A stretch of 64,000 bases of DNA, taken from NCBI RefSeq assembly GCF_002778325.1, contig NZ_NESI01000012.1, positions 1-64,000 of the forward strand, given 5' to 3'. A program made the translations under genes and the position numbers. Below, piece after piece: positions 1-9,032 of the stretch. The stretch is from Limnohabitans sp. B9-3. GTDB lineage: Bacteria; Pseudomonadota; Gammaproteobacteria; Burkholderiales; Burkholderiaceae_C. Below the pieces are notes generated by a model. It saw only the letters and a list, made by a program, of their open reading frames with translations, was not told the DNA's origin and made no database searches. Position 1 is the first letter of the stretch. Each line of letters opens with the position of its first letter.

Positions 1-1021
1 TCTCCTGTGCCTGCAACCTAGCCAACCCAAGCAGAGCATCGGTAAAAGGCGTTGCCACCCCCACAATCTGCCCCAACTCCCGCACCGCCCCCACCAACGC
101 ATCCAGCTCCACAGCACGCTTGGCCTCCACGTCCTGCAGCATCGAGGTTTTGAAGGCCCCCAGCTTACGCGTGACCGCATGCCGGTCCTCAGGTTGTTGG
201 TCGATGGGAATGCCGATGGCCGCGCCAATCGCCTTGGCCTCCAACATCACCTGCGAGATGAAGCCGCGCACCAGCGGATCGTTCAAAATTTTGTCGGTCG
301 TGGCACCCGTCAACGCACTGACGGGGTTGACCGTCATGTTGCCCCACAGCTTGTACCAAGTGTCCTTTTGAATCTGCGGCGACAGCGTGGCGTCAAACCC
401 TGCGCTTTGCAGCAAAGCATGCAGCGCCTGCACGCGTGGGCTGACCTCGCCCGAAGGTTCGCCAATGATCAGTCCATTCCCAAAGTGATGCTGCACTTCG
501 GCGGGGCCGCGCAGAGAACAACTTGAATGCACCACACAGCCGATGATGTGTTGTGCGGGAATAGCTTGGGCGATGCGGCCTTGCGGGTCCACGCTGGCCA
601 GCGACGTGTTGGCGTGCTCGCCACCAAAGCCTTGCAAAAACCACCACGGCACGCCGTTCATCGCGGTCAGCACCACGGTGTGTGAGCCGATCAGTGGTGC
701 GATGTGTTGCGCGAGCTCGGCCAACGCCGGCGCTTTGACGGCGATGACCACGAGGTCTTGCACGCCTAAATCGGCAGGCTGTGCGCTGGTCTTCACAGGT
801 ACACAAAGTGGGGATGGTTGGGCTGCGGGTGATGAAGAAGCATGAGCACCAGCCACATTGGGCGTCGTCATGTGCAAGCGCAGTCCATGTTGTTGCAACG
901 CCGCCAGCGTGGCACCCCGTGCCACCACCGAGAGTTCTACGCCAGGCTGCTGTGCCAGTCGCGCACCGATCCAGCCGCCAATCGCGCCTGCGCCGTAAAT
1001 ACAAACTTTGGAAAACGTCAT
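1..1021 (-). CDS. Ketopantoate reductase family protein (ApbA/PanE-like), partial
   Basis: This gene runs off the left edge, but about 340 codons are visible, which is nearly the whole protein. The N-terminus reads MTFSKVCIYGAGAIGGWIGA, a Rossmann NADP-binding loop (GAGAIGG). The C-terminal part has the family signature KTSMLQDVEAKRAVELDAL and the earlier stretch MTVNPVSALTG. Enzymes of this family reduce 2-oxo acids such as ketopantoate with NADPH. The ATG overlaps the stop of the class II aldolase gene as ATGA, so the two are translationally coupled at the end of the hpa operon. That setting suggests a catabolic 2-oxo acid or hydroxyacid substrate rather than pantothenate synthesis. This is inference; true PanE activity is possible. 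Confidence 0.8.
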   Translation of the reverse strand, partial: MTFSKVCIYGAGAIGGWIGARLAQQPGVELSVVARGATLAALQQHGLRLHMTTPNVAGAHASSSPAAQPSPLCVPVKTSAQPADLGVQDLVVIAVKAPALAELAQHIAPLIGSHTVVLTAMNGVPWWFLQGFGGEHANTSLASVDPQGRIAQAIPAQHIIGCVVHSSCSLRGPAEVQHHFGNGLIIGEPSGEVSPRVQALHALLQSAGFDATLSPQIQKDTWYKLWGNMTVNPVSALTGATTDKILNDPLVRGFISQVMLEAKAIGAAIGIPIDQQPEDRHAVTRKLGAFKTSMLQDVEAKRAVELDALVGAVRELGQIVGVATPFTDALLGLARLQAQE

Positions 1022-1779
1022 TGTTGGTAGCTCGCGTCGATGCGGTTGACTTGACGGACCAGCGCGTCAAACACGTCCACGCCAGCGCCGCCGTGTTGGT
1101 TGTCGAATTGCAGCGAGTCGCGGGTACATTTGGCAGCCACGGCTTCGGGCACCGCAATAGGCGCGCCCATGCTCAAGGTCGCCAGTTGAATTTCGCAGGC
1201 CCGTTGCAGGGTCCACAAAATGACGAAGGTTTCGGGCACGGTGCTGCCCCATGCCAACAGGCCGTGGTTACGCAAGATCACGGCTTGTTTGCGGCCAATG
1301 CTTTGCAGCACGCGTGGCCCCTCGTCGGCGTGGATGGTGATGCCCTCAAAGTCGTGGTACGCCACCATGTCGTGCAGCTGCGCCGAGTAAAAGTTGCTTT
1401 GCGACAAGCCGCCTTGCAAGCTGGCCACTGCCACACCGGCCGTGGTGTGGGTGTGCATCACGCAGTGCGCACCTTCTAGCCCCGCGTGCAAGGTGGCGTG
1501 CACCACAAAGCCAGCCGGGTTCACGCGGTGGGTGGAGCCGTCAAGCACTTCGCCTTGGAGGTTGATCTTTACCAAGTTGCTGGCGGTCACCTCGCTGTAG
1601 TGCAAACCAAACGGGTTGATCAAAAACTGCTTCTCATCGCCGCTCACGCTGTGCGGCACGCGCACCGTGATGTGGTTGTAGATCATCTCGGTCCAGCCCT
1701 GCATGGCGAAGATTCGGTAGCAGGCCGCGAGCTGCACGCGGGCAGCCCACTCGTCGGGGTGAAAGCGGTGTTCAGACAT
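1018..1779 (-). CDS. Class II aldolase/adducin family protein
   Basis: The product is 253 residues with the class II aldolase fold of fuculose-1-phosphate aldolase and adducin-head proteins. It has the N-terminal MIYNHITVRVP region, a zinc-binding HTHTTAG motif in the middle, and a later ILRNHGLLAWG motif carrying the third metal histidine. I chose the start MSEHRF because an AGGAA ribosome site sits a few bases upstream; an in-frame upstream ATG lacks one. The gene follows hpaI by 41 bases and overlaps the ketopantoate-reductase-like gene. It may cleave or decarboxylate a small hydroxy- or oxo-acid made downstream of the hpa pathway, but the substrate cannot be read from sequence. Confidence 0.8.
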   Translation of the reverse strand: MSEHRFHPDEWAARVQLAACYRIFAMQGWTEMIYNHITVRVPHSVSGDEKQFLINPFGLHYSEVTASNLVKINLQGEVLDGSTHRVNPAGFVVHATLHAGLEGAHCVMHTHTTAGVAVASLQGGLSQSNFYSAQLHDMVAYHDFEGITIHADEGPRVLQSIGRKQAVILRNHGLLAWGSTVPETFVILWTLQRACEIQLATLSMGAPIAVPEAVAAKCTRDSLQFDNQHGGAGVDVFDALVRQVNRIDASYQQ

Positions 1780-1820
1780 GGTGAGTTCCTCGCAATTCAA
1801 GGCAAAGCACAAAGCTTGTT

Positions 1821-2642
1821 TTAGTAAACACGGCCTTTGTCATTGGCGGGGTTGGCCGTTGGCAGGCTGTCTTTGAACTTGGCGGCGAGTGCCGAGGTTT
1901 GACGGGCCAAGATCACCGCGTCCACACCCACGGCGACAAACAAAGCGCCGAGTGACAGGTAGTGACGGGCCAAGGTTTCGTCACCCATCAAGATGCCGGG
2001 GGCCTTGCCTGCTTTGCGGATGCGGGCAATCGCATCTTCAATGGCAGCTTGCACGTCGGGATGCATGGGGTTGCCGATGTGGCCCATGGAGGCCGACAAA
2101 TCGGCGGGGCCGATGAACACGCCGTCCACGCCTTCGGTGGCGGCGATGGCGTCGAGGTTGTTCAGGGCTTCACGGGTTTCGGCTTGCACCAGCACGCACA
2201 CCTGTGCGTTGGCTTCTTTGCCGTAGTTGGGGTAGCGGCCCCAGCGTGCGGCGCGGGTGCCGGCCATGCCGCGGATGCCGCCTTTGCCGTCGTCTTGTGG
2301 GTAGCGGCAGGCTTGGACGATGGCGGCGGCTTGCTCGGCCGTGTCCACCATGGGCACCAACACGGTGGGGGCGCCAATGTCCAAGACTTGTTTCAGCAAC
2401 GCGGGGTGGTCGTGGGGCACGCGCACCACGGGGTTGGCGCCAGGGTAGGCGGCCACGGTTTGCAGTTGCGCGAGCAAGGTGGTCAGGTCGTTGGGGCCGT
2501 GCTCGCCGTCGAGCACCAGCCAATCAAAGCCAGCGCCGGCACAAATTTCGGCGGAGACCGCGTTGCCCAAACCCATCCATAAACCGATTTGGGCTTGCTT
2601 GTTGTGAAGGGCTTGTTTGAAGGCGTTGACAGGTGTTTGCAT
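1821..2642 (-). CDS. hpaI: 4-hydroxy-2-oxoheptanedioate aldolase (HpaI)
   Basis: HpaI is a class II pyruvate aldolase that splits 4-hydroxy-2-oxoheptanedioate into pyruvate and succinate semialdehyde, the last step of homoprotocatechuate meta-cleavage. The 273-residue product matches the HpcH/HpaI family. It shows [11 protein letters not shown] with the catalytic-base histidine near residue 48, VVRVP with the arginine near residue 74, and the metal and substrate segment [15 protein letters not shown]. Length is close to the usual family size. No strong ribosome site is visible before the ATG. It lies 94 bases after hpaH in the same direction. The context of a full hpa operon makes the assignment firm. 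Confidence 0.92.
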   Translation of the reverse strand: MQTPVNAFKQALHNKQAQIGLWMGLGNAVSAEICAGAGFDWLVLDGEHGPNDLTTLLAQLQTVAAYPGANPVVRVPHDHPALLKQVLDIGAPTVLVPMVDTAEQAAAIVQACRYPQDDGKGGIRGMAGTRAARWGRYPNYGKEANAQVCVLVQAETREALNNLDAIAATEGVDGVFIGPADLSASMGHIGNPMHPDVQAAIEDAIARIRKAGKAPGILMGDETLARHYLSLGALFVAVGVDAVILARQTSALAAKFKDSLPTANPANDKGRVY

Positions 2643-2736
2643 GGTGTGGCCGTTTCAGTGAAAGTGGGTTGAAAAGTGTGTGAATGGGCGAGAGCGATGG
2701 AGACGTTGGTGATGCGTTGCGTTAGAAAAAGTTGCT

Positions 2737-3552
2737 TCAAACAAAGCGAAATTGCAAGCAGCCCAAAGGGCCGTAGTCTGCCTCAAAGAGGTCGCCCGCC
2801 TTGGCACCCACGGGACGCGTGAACGAGCCCGCCAGCACCACCTCGCCGGCTTGCAGGTGTTCGCCCCAAGGTGCAAGTTTGTTGGCTAGCCACGCCACGC
2901 CAATGGCGGGGTCGCCTTGCACGCCTGCGGCGAGGCCGGTTTCTTCCACCACGCCGTTTTGGCGCAGCACCGCGCCGCACCACGGCAGGTTGGTGGTGTT
3001 GGGGTCGACATGCGCGCCGCCCAGCACGATGCCCGCGTTGGCCGCGTTGTCGCTGATGGTGTCGAACACTTTGCGCATCACTTTGGTCTGGCGGTCGAAT
3101 TGCTCAATGCGTGAGTCGATGATCTCGATCGCGGGCGTCACATAGTCGGTGGCGGCCAGCACTTGGGCCACGGTGACGTTGGGGCCGCGCAGTTCGTGTT
3201 TGAGCACAAAGGCCAGCTCTACCTCGACGCGTGGGGCGATGAAGTTTTTCACCGGAATGTCCAGCACTTGGCCCGGCGTGCAGGTGTAACGCATGTGCTC
3301 CAGCAAGGTGCCGTAGTCGGGCTCGTCGATCTGGCTGGCTTGCTGCATGGCTCGGCTGGTCAGACCAATTTTGTGGCCCATCACGGTGTGGCCCTCGGCG
3401 AGTTTGAGCGCCATCCAAGCGCGGTTGATGCGGTAGCCGTCGTCAATGGTCATGCCAGGAAAGCGCTTGGAGAAGTGCTCAATTTGCACGCCCGATTTTT
3501 CGGACTGGTTCAACTCAGCAGCGAGTTGTTGGATCAAGGAATCATCAAACAT
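2737..3552 (-). CDS. hpaH: 2-oxo-hept-4-ene-1,7-dioate hydratase (HpaH)
   Basis: The 271-residue product belongs to the MhpD/HpaH hydratase family, which adds water to 2-oxohept-4-ene-1,7-dioate to form the substrate of HpaI. The family segment [13 protein letters not shown] is present, as is the acidic metal-binding stretch [12 protein letters not shown]. The C-terminal [20 protein letters not shown] is typical for this group. An AAAGG-like ribosome site precedes the ATG. The gene follows hpaF by about 23 bases and precedes hpaI, the standard order of pathway steps. Length and motifs are normal. Confidence 0.92.
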   Translation of the reverse strand: MFDDSLIQQLAAELNQSEKSGVQIEHFSKRFPGMTIDDGYRINRAWMALKLAEGHTVMGHKIGLTSRAMQQASQIDEPDYGTLLEHMRYTCTPGQVLDIPVKNFIAPRVEVELAFVLKHELRGPNVTVAQVLAATDYVTPAIEIIDSRIEQFDRQTKVMRKVFDTISDNAANAGIVLGGAHVDPNTTNLPWCGAVLRQNGVVEETGLAAGVQGDPAIGVAWLANKLAPWGEHLQAGEVVLAGSFTRPVGAKAGDLFEADYGPLGCLQFRFV

Positions 3553-3575
3553 GGAGGGCCTTTGCTGGGGAGGAA

Positions 3576-4049
3576 TCAGGACTTGTTGAACAGGGGGTGC
3601 AGGTTGCTGTGTTTGTTGTCGAACACCTCAGCACCCACGTCCACTTGAAACGTGATGCCGATGTGGCGTTTGGCAAACACGTCGGCCAAGTGCGCATGGG
3701 CAACGTCGGCCAGCGTTTGGCCCGCGCGTTGCAGCGTGGCTTCGGTGCGGCCTCGGCCCACGCGCAGGTTGAGGTACACAAAGGCGTAGTCGCTGGAGTC
3801 GCCCGACGCGTTGGGGCCGCTGTGCGGGTGGTCGTTGAACTGCGCGGCTTCACGGCCTGCCGTGCCGCCATCGGCCACGGCGTAGTGAGCGGCGGGGTAG
3901 GCCAGCACGCGTGTGCCGCCGGTGGGAAACACGGGCTTGCCCGCTTCGTCTTTGACGGTGAGCATGGTGTCTGCCAAGCGGCGACACAGCAGGCCCATGT
4001 CGGTTTCGCGGTCGAGTTGACCGGTGTAGAGGATGACCAAGTGCGGCAT
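3576..4049 (-). CDS. hpaF: 5-carboxymethyl-2-hydroxymuconate delta-isomerase (HpaF)
   Basis: HpaF is a small tautomerase-superfamily enzyme that isomerises 5-carboxymethyl-2-hydroxymuconate using its N-terminal proline. The protein begins [10 protein letters not shown], so Pro2 is in place once the start at 4049 is chosen; longer in-frame extensions would bury it. The body has [15 protein letters not shown] and ends HSNLHPLFN, as in known HpaF. At 157 residues it is longer than the roughly 125-residue enterobacterial enzyme. The extra length lies mainly in a polar, glycine-rich segment around residues 60-85 before DYAF. It sits 13 bases after hpaD and 23 before hpaH. Confidence 0.88.
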   Translation of the reverse strand: MPHLVILYTGQLDRETDMGLLCRRLADTMLTVKDEAGKPVFPTGGTRVLAYPAAHYAVADGGTAGREAAQFNDHPHSGPNASGDSSDYAFVYLNLRVGRGRTEATLQRAGQTLADVAHAHLADVFAKRHIGITFQVDVGAEVFDNKHSNLHPLFNKS

Positions 4050-4062
4050 GTGTGTCTCGTTG

Positions 4063-4986
4063 TTAAAGGCGGTTGACCGCTTGAAAACCTTGGGCTGCGC
4101 TGGCTTGTGCCGCCGGAATGTGTTCGCCGTTTTGTGGTGTGACTGGAAACACGGCATTGAGTTGGCCTGTGCCCGACGCGCCAAAGTACGGCGTGATGAT
4201 TTCGGCGGGTGCGTTGTAGCCCTTCCAGCCCAAAGCACCCAGCAGCATGGCCGTGTCGTGCATGAAGCCTTCGCCGTGGCCTTTGCTGGCGTACTCGGGC
4301 AGCATCTCGCAGAAGGTGGCCCAGTCGCCGCGCTCCCAAATTTCGAGCACGCGTCGGTCGAGCTGTTCTAAAAACGGGCTCCACACCTTGAAGGCAAATT
4401 CAGGCGCCAAGCCGTTTTGGGCGAAGCGGTGGCTCAACGAGCCGCTGGCCAAAAACGCCACCGTGCCGTCGTAATGCTGCTCCACCGCTTGGCGCATGGC
4501 CCAGCCCAAGCGGGCGCTGTCGTTCAAGTAATGCGCTTGGCACAAGGCCGACACCGACACCACCTTGAAGTGCTGGTCCGCATTCATGTAACGCAACGGC
4601 ACCAGCGTGCCGTACTCGGGGGCCAGCGTGGTGGCGTCGTGCGCCAAGGTGTCCACACCCAAGTCGTTGCAGGTTTTCGCCAACAACTTGCCCAGTTCGG
4701 GGTTGCCCGGCGATTCGTAGCCGAGGTTGCTGATGAAGTGCGGCAACTCGTTGCTGGTGTACGTGCCTTTGAAGTGCGGCGCGCAGTTGATGTGGTAACT
4801 CGCGTTCACCAACCAATGCGTGTCAAACACCACCAGCGTGTCCACGCCGAGTTCGCGGCAGCGGCGGCTGATTTCGTGGTGGCCGTCAATCGCGTCTTGG
4901 CGTGACCCAAAGCGCGGCCCCGGCAACTCGCTGAGGTATATCGACGGGACGTGGGTGATTTTGGCGGCGAGGGCAAGTTGTCCCAT
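4063..4986 (-). CDS. hpaD: 3,4-dihydroxyphenylacetate 2,3-dioxygenase (HpaD, LigB-type)
   Basis: HpaD opens the ring of homoprotocatechuate by extradiol cleavage with non-haem iron. The 307-residue product is of the class III LigB-like type. It has HVPSIYLSELPGPRFG with a metal-ligand histidine at residue 12, and LVVFDTHWLVN with His57. It also has FLASGSLSHRF in the middle and the region EIITPYFGASGTGQLNAVF near the C-terminus. An AGGAA ribosome site lies upstream of the ATG. The gene stands between a Bug receptor and hpaF. The match to the enterobacterial-type HpaD, rather than the cupin-type Bacillus or Brevibacterium enzyme, is clear. Confidence 0.93.
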   Translation of the reverse strand: MGQLALAAKITHVPSIYLSELPGPRFGSRQDAIDGHHEISRRCRELGVDTLVVFDTHWLVNASYHINCAPHFKGTYTSNELPHFISNLGYESPGNPELGKLLAKTCNDLGVDTLAHDATTLAPEYGTLVPLRYMNADQHFKVVSVSALCQAHYLNDSARLGWAMRQAVEQHYDGTVAFLASGSLSHRFAQNGLAPEFAFKVWSPFLEQLDRRVLEIWERGDWATFCEMLPEYASKGHGEGFMHDTAMLLGALGWKGYNAPAEIITPYFGASGTGQLNAVFPVTPQNGEHIPAAQASAAQGFQAVNRL

Positions 4987-5000
4987 GGTGTGTTCCTTGT

Positions 5001-5975
5001 TTAGCTCTCGGCGGTGATGGCCGCTTTGCGGATCACTAGCGCATATTTGTCGGTCTCGCTGCGGATGAAGGCCGCAAAGCGCTCAGGGCTGGCAGCCAGC
5101 GACACGATGCCGCCTTCTTGAAAGGCCTGCACCACCGCAGGTGCTTGCAGGGCTTTGTTGATCTCGACATTCAAGCGCTGCACCACCGCATCAGGCGTGC
5201 CGCTGCGCGTGAGGATGCCGTTCCAAGAGTTCGACTCGATCGGCAGACCCTGCTCGGTGAGTGTCGCAATCTGCGGGGCCAGTGGCGAGCGCTTGGCGGT
5301 GGCCATACCTAAAGCGACCAGCTTGCCGCTTTGCACATGCTGGCGAAACTCGGGCCAGTTGCCAAACATCACCGTCACCTGTCCGCCGATCAAATCGTTG
5401 AGTGCGGGGGCCTGGCCCTTGTAGGGCACATGGATCATCTCGATGCCCGCTTGAGATTCAAGCATGGCACCCGCCAAGTGCGCCGAAGTGCCCGCACCGA
5501 AGGATGCATAACTGAGTTTGCCGGGCTGCTTTTTGGCCGCTGCGATCAGGTCGGCGAGGGACTTGAGGTTGCTACCCGGGTGCGTGGCCAGCACATGCTC
5601 GGACATGCCCATGAGACCGACGGGTCGCAAATCGCGCAGCCCGTCGTAGGGCAGATTTTTAACCAGCGTTTGGTTCACGCAAAAGCTGTTGGCCACGGTC
5701 ACCAGGGTGTAGCCATCGGGCGGCGACTTGGCGGCCAGGTCCACGCCCAGCACGGTGCCTGCGCCGGGTTTGTTGTCCACCACCACGCTCTGGCCCAAAG
5801 CCTTGGTCAACTCCGCAGCGACCAGACGCGTCACCACGTCGGTGGTGCCGCCCGGTGGGAAAGGCACGATCAGTCGAATTGGTTTGGTGGGCCAAGCCGC
5901 GTTTTGCGCCCACAACGGTGTGGCGGCGAGCGCAAGGCCCGCCGTCAAGGTTTGCAAACAGCCGCGGCGTTGCAT
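5001..5975 (-). CDS. Bug-family periplasmic receptor within the hpa operon
   Basis: This is a 324-residue tripartite tricarboxylate receptor (Bug/TctC family). A signal peptide ends near LALAATPLWAQ. The family segments follow: PIRLIVPFPPGGTTDVVTR, VVVDNKPGAG, and the ligand-loop region MIHVPYKGQAPALNDLIGGQ. The ATG at 5975 follows the hpaE stop by two bases and the gene ends 14 bases before hpaD, so it is fully embedded in the operon. That placement suggests it captures an arylacetate or a related organic acid in the periplasm. A much longer open frame upstream is only antisense-like read-through of hpaE, so I rejected that start. Partner TctA/TctB membrane genes are not in the window. Confidence 0.9.
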   Translation of the reverse strand: MQRRGCLQTLTAGLALAATPLWAQNAAWPTKPIRLIVPFPPGGTTDVVTRLVAAELTKALGQSVVVDNKPGAGTVLGVDLAAKSPPDGYTLVTVANSFCVNQTLVKNLPYDGLRDLRPVGLMGMSEHVLATHPGSNLKSLADLIAAAKKQPGKLSYASFGAGTSAHLAGAMLESQAGIEMIHVPYKGQAPALNDLIGGQVTVMFGNWPEFRQHVQSGKLVALGMATAKRSPLAPQIATLTEQGLPIESNSWNGILTRSGTPDAVVQRLNVEINKALQAPAVVQAFQEGGIVSLAASPERFAAFIRSETDKYALVIRKAAITAES

Positions 5976-5977
5976 GC

Positions 5978-7450
5978 TCAAACGCCCCAATGCGGAATGT
6001 GGTGACTGCCCAAACTCACCGCCACGTTCTTGGGTTCGCAAAACACCTCGTAGCTCCACGTACCGCCTTCTCGGCCGGTGCCGCTGGCCTTGGTGCCGCC
6101 GAAGGGCTGGCGCAGGTCGCGCACGTTTTGGCTGTTCACGAAGCACATGCCAGCCTCGACGGCGGCGGCCACGCGGTGGGCTTTGCCGATGTTTTCGGTC
6201 CAGACATAGCTGCTCAAACCGTAGGCAATGTCGTTGGCCAATTCGATGGCATGGGCTTCGTCTTTGAACGGGATCAGGCAGGCGACGGGACCAAAAATTT
6301 CGTCTTGTGCGATCTTCATGCGGTTGTCCACATCGGCAAACACGGTGGGCCACACGAAGTTGCCGTTTTTGACGCGGGCTGATAACTCGGGCGCATAGCT
6401 CGGGCGGTCCAAGCCGCCGCACAGCAAAGTGGCGCCTTCTTTGGGGCCGAGCTCGATGTAGCTTTTCACTTTGGCCAAATGCGCTTTGGAGATCATGGGG
6501 CCGACGATGGTTTTTTCGTCCAACGGATCGCCCACGGTGATGCGTTTGGCGCGCTCGGTGAACTTGGCCACAAAGTCGGCGTAGATGCTTTGTTGCACCA
6601 AGATGCGGCTGCCCGCGGTGCAGCGCTCGCCGTTGTTGCTGAAGATCATGAAGATGGCGGCGTTCAAGGCGCGGTCCAAATCAGCGTCTTCAAAAATCAC
6701 GAACGGCGATTTGCCGCCCAGCTCCATGCTGAACTTTTTCAAGCCTGCAGTTTTGACAATGCGGTTGCCCGTGGCCGTGGAGCCGGTGAACGAAATGGCG
6801 CGCACATCGGGGTGCGCTACCAGCGGCTCACCCGTGTCTTGGCCGTAGCCGTGCACAAGGTTGAGCACACCCGCGGGAATGCCGGCCTCCAACGCTAACT
6901 CGCCCAAACGGGCAGCGCTGAGGGGCGACAGCTCGCTCATCTTGAGCACGGCGGTGTTGCCAAAGGCCAAGCAAGGGGCTACTTTCCACGTGGCGGTCAT
7001 GAACGGCACATTCCACGGGCTGATCAGCGCGCACACGCCCACGGGGTGAAACAGGGTGTAGTTCAGGTGCGTGGGCGTGGGGTAGGTGTGGCCGTCCACG
7101 CGGGTGCACATTTCGGCGAAGTAATGGAAGTTGTCGCCGGCACGGGGAATGAGTTGCTTGCCCGTTTGCGAGATGGTTTGGCCGCAGTCGTTGGTCTCGG
7201 TTTGCGCGATCTCGGGCACATGCTGTGCAATCAAGTCGCCAAGTTTTCGCATCAGCTTGGCGCGTTCGGGCGCGGGGGTGTTGGCCCATTTCGGGAACGC
7301 CGCTTTGGCTGCGGCCACTGCGGCGTTGACTTCGTCGGTGCCACCTGCGGCTACGTTGGCCAGCACCTCTTGGGTGGCAGGGTTGATGGTCTCGAACGTC
7401 TGGCTGCTGCTGACGTGTTGGCCGTTGATGAGGTGTTGGATGTGTGACAT
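5978..7450 (-). CDS. hpaE: 5-carboxymethyl-2-hydroxymuconate semialdehyde dehydrogenase (HpaE)
   Basis: HpaE oxidises the semialdehyde made by HpaD to the dicarboxylic acid, using NAD. The 490-residue product has the aldehyde dehydrogenase fold. FTGSTATGNRI forms the cofactor loop, MELGGKSPF carries the general-base glutamate (residue 243), and NNGERCTAGSR carries the catalytic Cys277. The C-terminus keeps GPVACLIPFKDEAHAIELAND and the motif PFGGTKASGTGREGG. It follows hpaG2 by 55 bases and is followed two bases later by the Bug receptor gene. Size and motifs are normal. Confidence 0.92.
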   Translation of the reverse strand: MSHIQHLINGQHVSSSQTFETINPATQEVLANVAAGGTDEVNAAVAAAKAAFPKWANTPAPERAKLMRKLGDLIAQHVPEIAQTETNDCGQTISQTGKQLIPRAGDNFHYFAEMCTRVDGHTYPTPTHLNYTLFHPVGVCALISPWNVPFMTATWKVAPCLAFGNTAVLKMSELSPLSAARLGELALEAGIPAGVLNLVHGYGQDTGEPLVAHPDVRAISFTGSTATGNRIVKTAGLKKFSMELGGKSPFVIFEDADLDRALNAAIFMIFSNNGERCTAGSRILVQQSIYADFVAKFTERAKRITVGDPLDEKTIVGPMISKAHLAKVKSYIELGPKEGATLLCGGLDRPSYAPELSARVKNGNFVWPTVFADVDNRMKIAQDEIFGPVACLIPFKDEAHAIELANDIAYGLSSYVWTENIGKAHRVAAAVEAGMCFVNSQNVRDLRQPFGGTKASGTGREGGTWSYEVFCEPKNVAVSLGSHHIPHWGV

Positions 7451-7505
7451 GGCGGTGTGTCCGTGGGCGTGTGGGTGAGCGTGTGGTTTGGCGTGAGCTT
7501 GGGGT

Positions 7506-8312
7506 TCAGCGTGTGGCGAGCGTGATGGTGTTGGTCAGCGCGCCAATGCCTTCGATCTCGGTGACGATCACGTCGCCGGGCTGGCAGTCCACGATGCCGT
7601 CGGGGGTGCCCGTCAAGATGACGTCACCGGGGTTGAGCGTCATGAAGCGGCTGAAGTAGGCGATGAGGGTGGGCACGTCAAAGATCATGTCGCGCGTGTT
7701 GCCGCTTTGGGTGACTTTGCCGTTGACGGTGGTTTGCAGCGCCAAGTTCATCGGGTCGCCGTAGTGGGCGTGCACATAGGCGGCGTCGACCAGCCAAGGG
7801 CCGATGGGGGTGCAGGTGTCGCGGTTTTTCACGCGCAGGTTGGGGCGGTACCAGTTCTCTAAATAGTCGCGGATGGCGTAGTCATTGGCCACGGTGTAGC
7901 CGCGCACGTAGTCGTAAGCGTCTTCTTTGCTCACGCGGCGGGCGGTGCGGCCGATGACCACCGCCAACTCGCATTCGTAGTGCATGTAGGCCACGTCGGC
8001 GGGGCGCACGGTGAGCTGTTGATGACCGATGAACGACGCTTCGCCTTTGACAAACGCCAAGGGCTCTTTGGGTGGCTCTTTGAAGGCCAGTTCTTTGGCG
8101 TGGTCGGCGTAGTTCAGGCCCAAGGCAATCACGGTGCGGGGGCGTGCGACAGGTGCCAAGGGCGGCAGCCAATGCACTTGGTCAAAGGCGACCAAGCGGC
8201 CGTCGGCCAGCAGCAGTTGGCCGTCTTGTTCGGTGGCGTCAAAGGTGTGGCCTTCAAAGCGCACGCGGGCGTGGCGCGCGGGTTTTTGTGTGGCTGTGGG
8301 TGGGCGGGTCAT
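7506..8312 (-). CDS. hpaG2: Fumarylacetoacetate hydrolase family protein, HpaG2 type
   Basis: The 268-residue product is one of the two FAH-fold proteins that together replace bifunctional HpaG. They decarboxylate 5-oxopent-3-ene-1,2,5-tricarboxylate and isomerise the product. Visible signatures are VIALGLNYADHAKEL, the metal-binding MHYECELAVVIGR, GYTVANDYAIRDYL, and the C-terminal ILTGTPDGI. The ATG at 8312 overlaps the hpaG1 stop as ATGA, and this choice removes a long GC-rich extension that reads antisense-like sequence. Which of G1 and G2 does which half-reaction cannot be told from sequence alone. Confidence 0.88.
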   Translation of the reverse strand: MTRPPTATQKPARHARVRFEGHTFDATEQDGQLLLADGRLVAFDQVHWLPPLAPVARPRTVIALGLNYADHAKELAFKEPPKEPLAFVKGEASFIGHQQLTVRPADVAYMHYECELAVVIGRTARRVSKEDAYDYVRGYTVANDYAIRDYLENWYRPNLRVKNRDTCTPIGPWLVDAAYVHAHYGDPMNLALQTTVNGKVTQSGNTRDMIFDVPTLIAYFSRFMTLNPGDVILTGTPDGIVDCQPGDVIVTEIEGIGALTNTITLATR

Positions 8313-9016
8313 GCGGGCATCTCCAAAGCGGGGGCTGCTACCAAGGTGTGGCGCAAGACGCCCAAGCTGGGTAGGTGCAGCGCTTGAATGTCGATCACGT
8401 CGCCCACGCGGGCACGGGGGCGGTGGCCAGCTTCGGGGCCATCTTGGCAAATGCCGAGTCCCAGCATCAGCACGTCACCGGCTTGCAGGGTCATGAAGTC
8501 GTTCACATCGGCCAGCAAGTCGGGCAGCAGGCGACGCATGTCGGCGAGGTGCACGGTTTGGCGCACCACGCCATTGATGCGGACTTCGAGTTGCAAGGCA
8601 TTGGGGTGCGCCACATCGCTGGCAGGCACCAAGTTGGGGCCGACGCCCAAAAAGCCGTCTAAGCATTTGTATTTCACGGGCGGGCGGTAAAAGCCCTGGC
8701 CTTCGACGCTGTGCGGGATGGACACATCGTTGAGCAACACAAAGCCACGCAGATGCGGTGTGCCTGCGGCGTTGGGCAAACCCAGCACCACGCCCAGTGT
8801 GGCCCCGATTTCTACCTCGGGCACATCAGCGGGCACGGGGATGTTGCTGCCGTTGCTCGACCAGGTGTTGGCGGTTTTGACATACAACACCGGCGCGACG
8901 GGCGGCGCTTTGTACGGGGCCTCGTTCATGTGCGCGCTGGCGCTTTGCCATTCGGCGTTTGAATTCAACAGCACGCCGTAGACGGTGCCGTGAATGGGGA
9001 GTTCGTGGGTGGTCAT
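8309..9016 (-). CDS. hpaG1: Fumarylacetoacetate hydrolase family protein, HpaG1 type
   Basis: This 235-residue protein is the N-terminal-half counterpart of enterobacterial HpaG. It has the FAH-fold entry region HGTVYGVLLN, the acidic metal site PEVEIGATLGVVLG, GFVLLNDVSIPH, the segment YKCLDGFLGVGPNLVP, and LQAGDVLMLGLG near the C-terminus. It works with HpaG2, whose gene it overlaps by four bases, on the carboxymethylmuconate decarboxylation and isomerisation steps. It starts 16 bases after the hpaR stop, so it is the first enzyme gene of the operon. Confidence 0.87.
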   Translation of the reverse strand: MTTHELPIHGTVYGVLLNSNAEWQSASAHMNEAPYKAPPVAPVLYVKTANTWSSNGSNIPVPADVPEVEIGATLGVVLGLPNAAGTPHLRGFVLLNDVSIPHSVEGQGFYRPPVKYKCLDGFLGVGPNLVPASDVAHPNALQLEVRINGVVRQTVHLADMRRLLPDLLADVNDFMTLQAGDVLMLGLGICQDGPEAGHRPRARVGDVIDIQALHLPSLGVLRHTLVAAPALEMPA

Positions 9017-9032
9017 AGGCGGTGCAGGTGCG

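Noticed and set aside
4050-4238. Longer start for hpaF
   Set aside because: It would remove the catalytic N-terminal proline from position 2 and reads hpaD sequence in the wrong frame.
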